Origin: Lasiosphaeria ovina
Taxonomy: Eukaryota; Ascomycota; Sordariomycetes; Sordariales; Lasiosphaeriaceae
Assembly: GCA_033439765.1 (NCBI GenBank)
Contig: JAULSN010000005.1
Coordinates: 744,001 to 808,000 of the forward strand
Direction: 5' to 3'
Length of the DNA stretch: 64,000 bases
Below the pieces are notes generated by a model that saw nothing but the letters and a program-made list of their open reading frames with translations, ran no database searches and was not told the origin of the DNA. This document shows positions 1 to 9,513 of this stretch, in pieces (within the stretch, counting starts at the first letter, position 1; each line of letters begins with the position of its first letter). The position numbers were made by a program, and so were the translations under genes.

Positions 1-529
1 GAACGAGTTCGTTCGCCTAGCTAGGTAGTACCGGAAGCCTAAGTCTAAATAGAAGCGCGAGTTCAAGCGCAAGTTAACTACTATACTCTAGACTAACCTC
101 GTAGTCTCTTACGAAGACCCTGGTATTGATTTCGAGAAGTATGCTCGCTTGGCCTTAGCCATATCCCTAAGTCTTAAGCAAGGATAGGAGCGTCGGAAGG
201 ATGCCCCTTCCGGGGCCAAGAATAGTAACGGTAACGTAAGGCGTACCCCTACCACGTAGCCTACGGCCAAAGGATCCGGACCGTCAAGAAGCCGACTTAG
301 TAAGGAAGAAATCGCCTAATTTATTAAGGAGGGTCGTTACTTCTATTACCGCAACCTCGGACATACCAAGTTGGAGTACCCCGAGAAAGCCGCCGTAGAT
401 AAGGCAGCTCAGGATAAAAAGAAGCCCTCGGTAGCCTCCGTTAGCAAGAGTAAGAATAAGAAGGAGAAGCCGGCCGATACGGATTCCGGTCCTACTAGCT
501 CCGATACTTCTAGCGATTCGGAAAACTAG
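1..529 (+). pseudogene. gag: 3' part of family A gag (nucleocapsid region)
   Basis: This is the C-terminal part of the structural Gag polyprotein, ending at TAG 527-529 after an acidic Ser/Asp-rich tail. A degenerate zinc knuckle sits near 330-375 (reads RYFYYRNLGHT, where CxxC...H...C would be expected): the Cys codons TGC have become TAC, a RIP-type change. Gln codons upstream are TAG. The equivalent complete region in the second copy (58170-59936) shows that about two thirds of gag is missing to the left. It cannot encode a functional nucleocapsid. Confidence 0.85.
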
Positions 530-3500
530 AGACCCTGGGGAATATGAACTCCCTCCTAGGGAAGGTATCCTTAATATATTACGATTCAGGCAAATTCATT
601 AATTAGAAACCCTTATTAGGGGGACCTAAGTTCCTCGCGGATTATACTATAGTAAATAATAGAATATCTTTATCTACTACTAATATACTTATAGATACGG
701 GAGTAACCGGGTATATCTTTATCGGTATCCCCTTTACTAAACGATTAAGGAAATTTCTCTACCTCGACTAAGTTAAGTACGCCGCTAACCCCGCCCAAAT
801 AGGAGGGTACGACGGGAGTAGAAAGTAGAAGATTAATAGTATCCTCTACGGAGATATTAAGATCTAAGGCCGGACTTTCCGATACGAGGCGATAATCGTT
901 ACCGGTAATAACTATAACCTTATTATCGGAGATAAGTTTCTGGAAAAATATAATATTAAGACCAGATCCAAGACTAAAGTCCTCGAGTTCCCCGAAGACC
1001 TCCCCTTAGACCCCCCTATATGGACTACCATATCGATAGACTATATAACCGACTCTCCACCCGACCTATCTTATTAAGCCGATATAGACCGCCGGAATAT
1101 ACTACTAGAAAAGGAGATTAAGAGATAAAGGGATAGAGAAGTAATTAAAAAGAGGCTCCAAGAACTCGAGAACTAGAAAGCGGAACGAGAAATACTCCCT
1201 TTAATAACCCCGAGACCTAGATCGCCCTAAGGACCGGTAACTATCCTTTAGAAGTTAAGTAAGAAGAGAAAGAAGGTCTTATAGGACGAAGGTCTAGAGG
1301 TAATAGAACGGGACCTCTAGCAGGAATCACCACCAAAGAACCTAGAGGCCCCCGACCTAGCTACCTTAAGAAGGAACCTAGCTAGGGACCGAAAACTAGA
1401 CTACCCTCTAGAAGATAAGTTCGGGAGGTATAGGATATAGCGAGACTATATTAGCTAGTATAAGGAGCGCCCTCCCGATATCGCCGTAGTGAACGAGGTA
1501 ACCTTTACGATCTATATAAAAAAGACCCCTACTATATATACTAGCCTCTAGGAGATTCAGCAAATCATCGAGGTCAAGCGGATACCCCTCGGCGATCCGG
1601 GACTACTAGACCCCTTAGCTTAAGATAAATAGAACCTTAGGGAGTAAGCCCTGAAACTCGTCCTACCGGTCTACTATAACTACCTCGACGTATTTAGTAA
1701 AGCTACCTCCGATAAGTTGGCCGAGTACCGGGGGACGTACGACCATTAGATCACCCTCTCTAAAGGTAAAGCCCCTAAAGACTTAGGGTATAGTCTACTC
1801 TATAAGATATCCCTAGAGGAATTGGAGATCGCTAAATAATATATTATAGAGAACCTAGTAAAGGGATTTATTACTAGTAGTTTAATAGCCTGGGTAGCGC
1901 CAATACTACTCGCTCCAAAGCCAGGAGGCGGAATACGCTTCTACGTAGACTACTAGAGACTTAACGCGATAACGAGAAAGGATCGATATCCCCTACCACT
2001 TATTAACGAGACTATGGCTCGTATCGGGAAAGCCAAAATCTTTACCAAGATCGATATTAGGCAAGCCTTCTATAAGATCCGGATACGCCTAGAGGACGAG
2101 GACCTTATAACCTTCCGGACGAGATATGGGGCCTATAAATACCGGGTCTTACTATTCGGCCTAACCAACGGCCTAGTAACTTTCTAGCGATATATTAACG
2201 AGATCTTATTAGGATACCTAGACGACTTCTATAACGCCTATATCGATAATATCCTTATCTTCTCTAAGAACCCCGAAGAGTACGAGGCCTATATAGCTAA
2301 AGTCCTATATCGCCTAAGATAAGTAGGACTCTAAGCCGACTTGAAGAAGTACGAGTTCTACGTTACTAAAACCAAGTACCTGGGATTTATTATCTCCACG
2401 ACTGGGATAGCGGTAAACCCCGAGAAAGTAGCTACCGTTAGGGACTAGAGCGTTCCCCGTAACCTCAAAGGAGTATAGTTATTCCTGGGATATTATAACT
2501 TCTACTAGCGCTTCGTATAGAATTATAGCCATATCGCCAAACCCCTAACTAGCTTAATAAGGAAAGGCTAGGTATTTAAATAGTCCGAAGACTATTAAGT
2601 AGCCTTCGAAGAGCTGAAGGATAAACTCACATCCGCCCCGATACTTCGGCACTTCTCTTACGAGCTACCGACCCGGATAGAAACCGACGCGTTAGGAGGT
2701 ATCTACGTAGGAGTACTATCCCAACTATAGACGGACGATGAGGAATAGTATCCTACTATATTCTATTTAGAAATTATATACGGAGCCGAGTTAAACTACC
2801 CAATTTACGATAAAGAGTTGATAGTAGTCGTTAGAGGGTTAATAGTTTAGAGAGCCGAGCTAATAGGACTCCGAGATTAGCCCTTTACTATTATTACGGA
2901 CTATAGGGCTCTAGAATACTTCGGTACGAAGAGACTCCTAAACTTAAGGTAAGCCGGATAGGCCGATCTTATATCCCAATACCATTTCCAGATTACCTAT
3001 CGACTAGGAACCGAGAATATAGCCGTAGACGTACTATCTCGAAAGTCGGAAGATATTAAGACCTAGAAGGAGAAGCAAGAGCTATAAAGGACTATATAGA
3101 TATTTAAGCTTATAGGGGTAGTAACTACGATATTAACTTTATAAGCCCCTATAGCTATATCCATTATCGACGAAGACGTCGAGCCCCCTTCTTTATTAGG
3201 TTACGAGATAATCGATACTCTACTACGGTATAATAAGAACGACCCCGAACTCGATATCTACCGTATAAAGGCGAGATAGGGTATTAACGGTTTCTCTATA
3301 TTAGAAGACCGTATCTTGTTATATAAAGGAAGACTGGTCGTACCCTCCGGAGGAGAACTGAATCTAAGAACTAAGGTTATCTACGAAGTACATTCAAGGA
3401 TGCCCTCCGCATACCCCGGGAGAAATAAGACCCGCCGAATAGTCTCGAAACTTTATTAGTAGCCCCGGCTAATAGGATTAGTCGACCGATTCGTCGAGAA

Positions 3501-4791
3501 CTGCCTATGCCAATCTAGTAAGAAGCCCCGTAGCAAGACCCCGGGCCTCCTTAAGCCCCTCCTAGTACCCCTTCGTAGATAGAGGTCCCTAGTAGTAGAC
3601 TTCTATAAGATACCCGAGGATAAGTATACTAAGAATAACGCCCTAATAGTAATTAATAGGCTAAGTAAGGCCGCCTAGACAATCCCTTATAGGGACTCCG
3701 CTACGGCCAAGGATGCTACCCTAATATACTACGAAGGACCCTTCAGAATCCTTAGACTCCCCGACGAAATAATCAGCGATAGGGGACCCCAATTCATCGT
3801 AGACTTTATAGACGAAGTATCTAAGATCCTGGGAATCAAGTGGAAGTTATCTTCCTTAGGGTATTCCCAAACTACGGGCCAAGTCGAGATTATAAACCAA
3901 TACCTTGAACAACGACTTCGACCGTTCGTGAACCACTACCAAGATAACTAGTTAAGAGCGATCCCCGCTATGGACTTCGCCCAAAATAGCCTACCGCACG
4001 CTAGCACGGGAATGGAACCTCACGAGGTACTATTCGGATTCGAAATACCTACCTAGTACGATTGGACTAAACGTACCAAGCTAGCGGGCTTACCAACTAG
4101 GGAGAAGCTAAATAGGGAAGACGCCTAGGATACTCTAAGAACGATATAGAAGTACGTCGACCACGCTAAGGAGATAATCCAAAAGGTATAACAAGTATAG
4201 GTCAACTAAGCTAATAAACATCGCCGGGAACCGGACTTCGGTACTGGCGATAGAGTATTTATTATTAAGAAGAATTGGTCTACGGATAGACCTAGCGATA
4301 AGCTAGATTTCCCCCTTATACGATAGTACTATCGGATCGTCGAGATAGTTAGACACTCCTATAGATTGGAGGTTCCTACTAGCTAGAAGGCAATAGATAT
4401 ATTCCATATAGATAGGCTTAAGCGTTATACTAATAACCTACTACTAGGATAAGAAGTAGAGAATCCCTTAGAGATGGTTAATAAGGAGGAAGAATGGGAA
4501 GTCGACCGTATATTAACCTCAAGAACAATACACGGCCGCCTCGAGTACCAAGTATAATAGAGAGGCTAGGACCCAGATCCGACGTAGTACCTAGCTAGGA
4601 ACTTCAAGAACGCCCCCGCGAAGCTACACGAGTTCCACGAACAATACCCCGACCTAGTAGGGCCGCCAAAGCGCCTACAGCAATAGACAACCATATATAC
4701 AGCCGATAAGACAGCCGACGACCACGATGACGATAATAGACCCGTCAATACGGGCGAGCGCAAGCTACGAAGATCAATAAGGAAGAAGTAA
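530..4791 (+). pseudogene. pol: Family A pol (protease, RT, RNase H, integrase, chromodomain), RIP-inactivated
   Basis: The pol frame is -1 relative to gag. The aspartic protease site LIDTG is at 688-702. RT motifs lie around 1930-2330; the catalytic box reads YIDN at 2239-2250 instead of YIDD, a G-to-A change that removes a catalytic aspartate. RNase H follows at roughly 2640-3060. Integrase starts near 3410 with HPGRNKT-like sequence (His now Tyr), then the zinc-binding FVENCLC segment near 3490, the first catalytic Asp near 3598, SDRGPQF at about 3777 and the Glu in GQVEII near 3880. A chromodomain occupies about 4498-4690 (starts WEVDRIL, contains YLARNFKNAP). Dozens of TAG/TAA codons interrupt it. 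In life the chromodomain would steer integration to heterochromatin. Confidence 0.92.
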
Positions 4792-4794
4792 TCA

Positions 4795-4827
4795 CAAGTT
4801 CGAGCCCTGCGCGATCCAACATTTTTT
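4795..4827 (+). other. B-box-like tRNA T-arm motif plus T6 run between chromodomain and polypurine tract
   Basis: AGTTCGAGCC at 4797-4806 matches the RNA polymerase III B-box / tRNA T-loop consensus GGTTCGANNCC and is followed 15 nt later by TTTTTT (4822-4827), a Pol III terminator-like run. It follows the pol stop and precedes the G-rich polypurine tract. A comparable arrangement is at the same place in the family B element (21424-21464). No full cloverleaf is visible here. Confidence 0.45.
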
Positions 4828-4871
4828 ATTCTTCATAAATAAAGGACCCTACGCGCGGGAGGGGGGGGTAA

Positions 4872-5113
4872 TATCACGGCACGGCCGAACTGAGGTCCGT
4901 GGTGCCGCAACCATGTCCTAGCTACAAGCCCTGATGTCGAGGCCCCACTCCTCCCAATCGGGACTAGGGCCACGACCCCGCACACCACCACAAAACTGCC
5001 AGCCTGCAGGGCACGCAGGCTTCTTCTTTTCCTTTTCCTTTCTTTAGCTTAGTTATCTACGAATCTAGTCACTATTTACTTGCAGCCTCGCCTCTTGTAT
5101 GTGCCTGCCTTCA
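4872..5113 (+). repeat. 3' LTR of family A copy 1 (242 bp)
   Basis: It matches 57775-58016 over its full 242 bp. It begins TATCACGGCACGG (TG now TA) directly after a G10 polypurine tract and ends GCCTGCCTTCA. It keeps many CpA and TpG dinucleotides (about 20 CpA by hand count), in contrast to the depleted internal region. Confidence 0.93.
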
Positions 5114-5870
5114 CAGTTACTACGATATCGCTCTCGCCGTTATTATCCTCGCCGTTATCATCCTCGCCGTTATTATCCTCGCCATTATTATCCTCGTTAT
5201 TATTATTACTAGCCGAGTTAATAGTCCCCAAGGACCTCGCGCGCCGAGCCTACCCGCTACTAACCCGCCGCGTACCCGTAGCGGCCCTACTCGGAGTACT
5301 CTCTATAGTATAATCCTCCAAGGCGGAGTCCTTCCTTACGAGTACTACCCTAAGCTTATTATTACCCTTCTTTTTCTTATTATTAACTAGTATAATACGC
5401 CGCGGCGTAGGGTCTCTTTCTTCCTCTCTTTCTTCCTCTTCTTTATTATCCTCTTCGTCTTCCTAGGCGGTCTCGGCGGTTGAGTCTTCGACAACGGAGC
5501 TCACGGGCCGGGAGTTACGGGCATTAGGGAGAGCTCGGCGCGGTACCTTCGGGGGAGCTATATTCGAAGGGAGGGAGGGAGTGGTCGAGAAGGTCGCCGA
5601 GGTACTACGAGAGGTGCTCCGAATAGTACGGCCGGCCCGGGTCGTAATAGCTTCATCGGTATTGCTTTCTACAGTTACGCGCGCACGTTTTCTGCCTTTG
5701 GCCGGTATGGCGAATCGGATAGTGGTTCGGAGGATACGGGGACGGACTTGTCGCCTTACGGAATCACTAGTACCTTTTAGAATTGATCTGAGTATAGGAA
5801 TAGATTCGTCTATTCAAGACGAAGAGAATATAGCTATTTACAGCTATTTTGAGCCCCATTTAACTATGTA
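5114..5870 (-). pseudogene. RIPed low-complexity coding remnant of unknown origin
   Basis: On the minus strand the region reads as a low-complexity, acidic protein interrupted by TAG codons. A Ser/Thr/Arg-rich part (about 5500-5700) is followed by a Glu-rich stretch (5430-5480) and, next to the LTR, a repeated Gly-Glu-Asp-Asn-Asn pentapeptide encoded by a 15-bp tandem repeat (5134-5206). CpA depletion runs to about 5865, so RIP extended beyond the gypsy LTR, suggesting that this is part of another transposon into which family A copy 1 inserted. I do not recognise the family. Confidence 0.4.
5134..5206. repeat. 15-bp microsatellite (CGCCGTTATTATCCT)n
   Basis: About four to five slightly diverged 15-bp units beside the 3' LTR of family A copy 1. 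The unit keeps reading frame and encodes Gly-Glu-Asp-Asn-Asn on the minus strand. Confidence 0.75.
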
Positions 5871-6233
5871 GTTGAGGTTTTACGGCCTTTGTTGATATTT
5901 GACGTTTTTTCGTGTTGTGTGTATTGCGTTGGCACCCCTCTAGCCACTAAAAAAGTGGGGATTCCACTCCCGATTTTAAGAGGCAATGCAAGGTGCAAAA
6001 GGTGCAAAAGGTGCACGGCGCAAATGGTGCCAGATGCTGTTCTAGGGTTCGCCGTGGCTGGATAAGGCTATTTCGTGGGCCTGTCAGTACCACAGTACAT
6101 TAGCAGCCGCTCTGCCTGTCTAGCGCCCGCATATGAAGGGGGCTACTAAACTGGTCTGTCGGGACCGACCTAAGAATAGCAACACAAGCAATCATTTATC
6201 GAGTTCCATATCTCTTCATTCCACAAACCAGAA
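5871..6233. other. Non-coding, non-RIPed spacer
   Basis: No coding sequence is recognisable. CpA/TpG return here, marking the end of the RIPed block. A short direct repeat of AAGGTGCA-like units occurs at about 5989-6030. Confidence 0.5.
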
Positions 6234-7170
6234 TGGACTAGTGGATCTACCAGTGGATCTACTGGTGGTCTGAGTCACAGAAAGCACCTCGCATTTAGAA
6301 AATGGAATTCATATCTACCTGTAAGGGGAAGGCAGGTACGCCCGATCAAGGTGGTCACAATAGAAGCAGTAGGTAGGCAGAGCAAGAAGTGGTATTGGCT
6401 AAAGACTTCAACCTGGCCCTCGCAAAGGAAGGTGGGCGAGGGCCGCATCTATATGTAGGCTCAGGGCCTTTGTTGAGGCTCCGCGGGCGTGGCGCCACGG
6501 TGTGGCGCTTGTGGCGCGGCCAGTTGTGCGTGCCTTCGAGGGCTGCGCAGCGAGGGCTGCGCAGGGCCCTTTGAGGGCCTTTGTTGCGCAGGGCCTTTGA
6601 GGCTCTGCGAGTGTGGCGCTGCCGTGTGGCGTTGGTGGCGCAGATGACACAGCGCGCATCGGCTTTGGGCCCGGGCTTCGCACAGGAAGGTGGGCGAGGG
6701 CCGGGGCCGCATGCTCGGGGGTCCTTTTCCTTACATACCAGTAGATCTACCAGTAGGTCTGAGTCACGGAAAGCTCCTCGTATTTAGGAAATAGGATTTA
6801 TATCTACCAGTAGTAAGTCTGAGTCACGGAAAGCTCCTCGCCTTCAGGAAATAGGATTTATATCTACCAGTAGATCTACCAGTAGATCTACCAGTAGGTC
6901 TGAGTCACGGAAATCTCCTCGCATTTAGGAAATAGGATTTATAATCTACCAGTAGATCTACCAGTAGGTCTGAGTCACGGAAATCTCCTCGCATTTAGGA
7001 AATAGGATTCAAAATCTAGAAGTAGATCCACCAGTAGATCGTAGATTTCGTTCTCAATCCCATTTCCTAAATTTAAAGGAACTTTCTGTTGATAGATCTA
7101 CTGGTACTGTAGGTTTCGTTCTCCCATCCCATTTCCTAAATGCGAGGGCTTTCTGTGACTCAGACCATAT
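6234..7170. repeat. Minisatellite of ~75-bp units, with an inverted copy and a solo LTR inserted
   Basis: Units contain ACCAGTAGATCTACCAGTAG, then GTCTGAGTCACGGAAA, CTCCTCGCATTTAGGAAATA and GGATTTATATCT. There is one diverged unit at 6234-6319, about four at 6736-7020, and inverted partial units at about 7050-7170 (CCCATTTCCTAAAT...CTTTCTGTGACTCAGACC). The solo LTR 6320-6735 splits the array between the first and second units. Confidence 0.8.
6320..6735 (-). mobile_element. Diverged, expanded solo LTR related to family D, TSD TACC
   Basis: It starts TGTAAGGGGAAGGCAGG and ends CTTTTCCTTACA. The stretch from about 6330 to 6470 aligns with the reverse complement of the family D LTR (GGCAGGTACGCC, GATCAAGGTGGTCACAAT, GACTTCAACCTGGCCCTCGC, AAGGAAGGTGGGCGAGGGCC). 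The 4 bp before and after are both TACC (6316-6319 and 6736-6739), as expected for one insertion. At 416 bp it is longer than the 264-bp family D LTR because of an inserted GC-rich, internally repeated block (about 6470-6650). It is not RIPed. Confidence 0.75.
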
Positions 7171-8315
7171 ACAGTATATACAGTGCCCACCAGTAGAGCC
7201 ACCAGTAGGTTCCCAGTGATCTTGGGTTTACAGGTCCTATATTTGGGAAATGAGAATGAGCTGTCAAGGTCTATCTGCAAGGCAGCAGTCAGAGACCTTT
7301 GTAATACAGTCACCAGCGAAATCGGCTTCCGCTTGATCAAACGGACTTGAGTCAGCCAAAAGAGGCCGCCTTAGCCAGAAATAGCTAATATCACGGATGA
7401 CTGATTCATTCTGACGGCTCAGCAATAGGCTTCTCAGACGGTATTTAGAGCGTAGTAGGTACAGTATTACCGCGGTGAATTTGCTATTAACGTGGTGATG
7501 ACACGGTTCTTGAGATTGGTGACTTTTCGATTCAAGCCGGGTTGTAATAAAGGCGTGTGCTGTACTGCGGCAGGCTGCAATAGCTTACTGTGCACCGGGT
7601 TGGGGCTGTCGGAATGTTTAATCTCTGGCGGTCGAAGCACGCTAAAATTCAGTGCAGGCAGCTGGTTGCTTGCTCAGTCTCGGACAATAGCGGATCTGTC
7701 ATTTGACGGGTGTGGCCAGTTGCGCCGCCGGCAAAAAGTAGCAAAAAGCAAGTCTGCCCTGATCGGGCTTCAAAGATGGGGAAAGATTCCCCTTGCGCAA
7801 CGCCCGGTACCTTTCCCCGCCCAGACTTGCCGAACCGCGACAAGGAGGCAGTACCCGCGCCGGACGGAGTGCGGCTGTTCGCTGACAACAGATGACCCTG
7901 ACGTGCGGGCCGGCAGTCGAGCAGCAGCAGCCTCAACCATCGCTGTCCAAGATTTTTGCTCAAGGAATAGGATTGTCAGCAGTAGGCACCAGTGGAATGA
8001 CTTAGGACCAAGTGCGGGAGCAAACGTATGGGAGCAGCAAGCTTCCTTGATCGTTGAGTTACGTGGGGCTTTAGTCATGCGGGTGAGCTCGCACCAGAAC
8101 CTGCACCTTCCCCTGAGAGTGAAGCTTGCCAGCCATCTTCACACCGCGCTAAGTGCACTAGCGCCTCGGGCTCGCAGCTTACATGTGTCATGTGAAAGAG
8201 AGAGACCTTCTCTTCACGCCCACGATCCGTTCCCATGGATAGGTATTCTCCGAGCCCTGACGGGCCCAAGCCGGGGATGTGTGGCGTTTGAGTGCGGGAT
8301 GGTATGGCCAAGAGC
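7171..8315. other. Unresolved non-RIPed sequence, no recognisable gene
   Basis: A long open frame runs on the plus strand from about 7498 to 8424, but its composition is erratic, it shows no family resemblance, its end is made of a 12-bp tandem repeat, and several overlapping minus-strand frames are equally open. I see no convincing gene here. Confidence 0.4.
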
Positions 8316-8470
8316 CGGGGCTCTGGGTGTGGCATCTGGGTGTGCAACTGGGTGTGACCTGGAGCCGGGATCTGGGTGTGCTTCTGGGTGTGCCTCTGGG
8401 CGTGCCTCTGAGTGTGGCTTCTAAGTGCGCACCTCGGCGCGGCCTGGAGCCGGGATCTGGGTGTGCACAG
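8316..8470. repeat. 12-bp tandem repeat (CTGGGTGTGNNT)n
   Basis: About ten imperfect units with a CTGGGTGTG core, including two longer CCTGGAGCCGGGATCTGGGT blocks. The latter recurs in inverted orientation at about 23385-23412, linking this region with the 23-kb minisatellite region. Confidence 0.7.
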
Positions 8471-8539
8471 GTTTGGAATCTGCTCGAACCACGTGTTGTC
8501 TTACCTGGCGCGCATCTTCGCTCTACAGTCTGAAGTCTG

Positions 8540-8640
8540 GCATACTGCCACAATGGAATTTAATTGGAGACATTGACGCCTGTTTAAAAATAACCAGCCA
8601 ATTAACTGCGTTCACACCAACTATGATTGGCTAGCTTCCC
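8540..8640. repeat. Dispersed repeat shared with 24025-24110
   Basis: The series TTTAATTGGAGACATTGACG...CTTGTTTAAAAATAACCAGCC corresponds closely to 24030-24085 (TTTCAATTGGAGACTTTCAG...GTTTAAAAATAGCCACC). Both lie downstream of GC-rich minisatellites, suggesting two copies of an undefined non-autonomous repeat. Confidence 0.55.
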
Positions 8641-9230
8641 CACCCCAAGCGAGATAAAAGTGGGATGACTTCCAAGATCAGAATACCGAAAACCGAAAAC
8701 TCATTAACATCATACAAATTTAGGTTAGTAAGATTAAATTAGATTCCTGAAACCCATCGGTACGTCATTTCCGCCGTACAATCAAGACTCTTATTGGCTG
8801 CAAGATACGGCTAGGAACGGCAACCCAAAAGTGACACCACACCCTTGGAGCTGTAATGCAATCAAGGAACCAGAATTCAGGACACTGAACCCAGGATCCC
8901 GGAACCAAACCCCCAAATTACGGATGCCAGGCGATGGGCTGAACAGAGGTCATATGGGCTTGCCCACCCCAAGGTCTTTAGGGGTGTTCCCACTAGAGTT
9001 GACAGAAACTCGTCCTATAAAATAGGTTACCTGACCAGTCAGGAAGGGGTCAGCTGAGCGGAGGAGAATACGCCTGTGGCACTGACCGCACTCTAAATAC
9101 GATACAACCAATTAGAGCGCGTCAATTTAGCGGCTCTGGCGGACCGACGCCAGCTGGCTCTATTTATACCAACTGGCAGAATAACAATTGAGGCTCGAAA
9201 GCGAAAGTGTACTTAAACGCGTTTTCTCAG
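8641..9230. other. Intergenic sequence
   Basis: No coding sequence or known repeat is recognised. Composition is mixed and not RIPed. Confidence 0.4.
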
Positions 9231-9251
9231 CGAGCCTGAATCTACGGCCCT

Positions 9252-9395
9252 ACCCTGCCTGCCCTGCCTGCCCTGCCCTACTTCGGTCTTTCTATGCGTA
9301 CAACAACGCATAATGGGATAGGATATCATCGCCATAGGATGGGACGTGGTCTCCATAGGATGGGACGTTATCGCCATGGGCTGGGATACGACAGG
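9252..9395. repeat. Short tandem repeats at the left edge of the Helitron
   Basis: A CCCTGCCTG repeat at about 9252-9283, a 7-bp-stem hairpin TATGCGT-ACAACA-ACGCATA near 9292-9313, and a 21-bp unit (ATCGCCATAGGATGGGACGT-like) repeated about three times at 9325-9395. Subterminal hairpins and short repeats are common near Helitron 3' ends, but no CTRR terminus could be fixed. Confidence 0.5.
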
Positions 9396-9513
9396 CGACC
9401 ACATACCAGCCCTGAGGTCCGCCCGGCTCAGGGGTAGCAGTTTCGAATGTAAACAACACGGCGTACGCATCACAGGATATATATCATGGTGTTGAGGCTG
9501 TCGATTCCGCTAT

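Larger units (their letters stand above)
1..5113 (+). mobile_element. Ty3/gypsy chromovirus, family A copy 1, 5'-truncated by window start, RIPed
   Basis: An LTR retrotransposon entered in the middle of gag. The order is gag end, protease, reverse transcriptase, RNase H, integrase, chromodomain, polypurine tract and 3' LTR, which is Ty3/gypsy order; the terminal chromodomain places it among chromoviruses. Bases 1-3530 match 59408-62940 almost base for base, so this is a second copy of the same family. Every reading frame is full of TAG and TAA but not TGA stops, which fits CpA-to-TpA mutation on both strands (CAG to TAG, TGG to TAG). The 5' LTR lies outside the window. The right edge at 5113 is set by the match to the 242-bp LTR at 57775-58016. 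Confidence 0.95.

Noticed and set aside
7492..8424. A 310-codon plus-strand open frame
   Set aside because: The nominal start is GTG, composition is erratic, the 3' part is a 12-bp tandem repeat, and overlapping frames on the other strand are equally open. No family resemblance.
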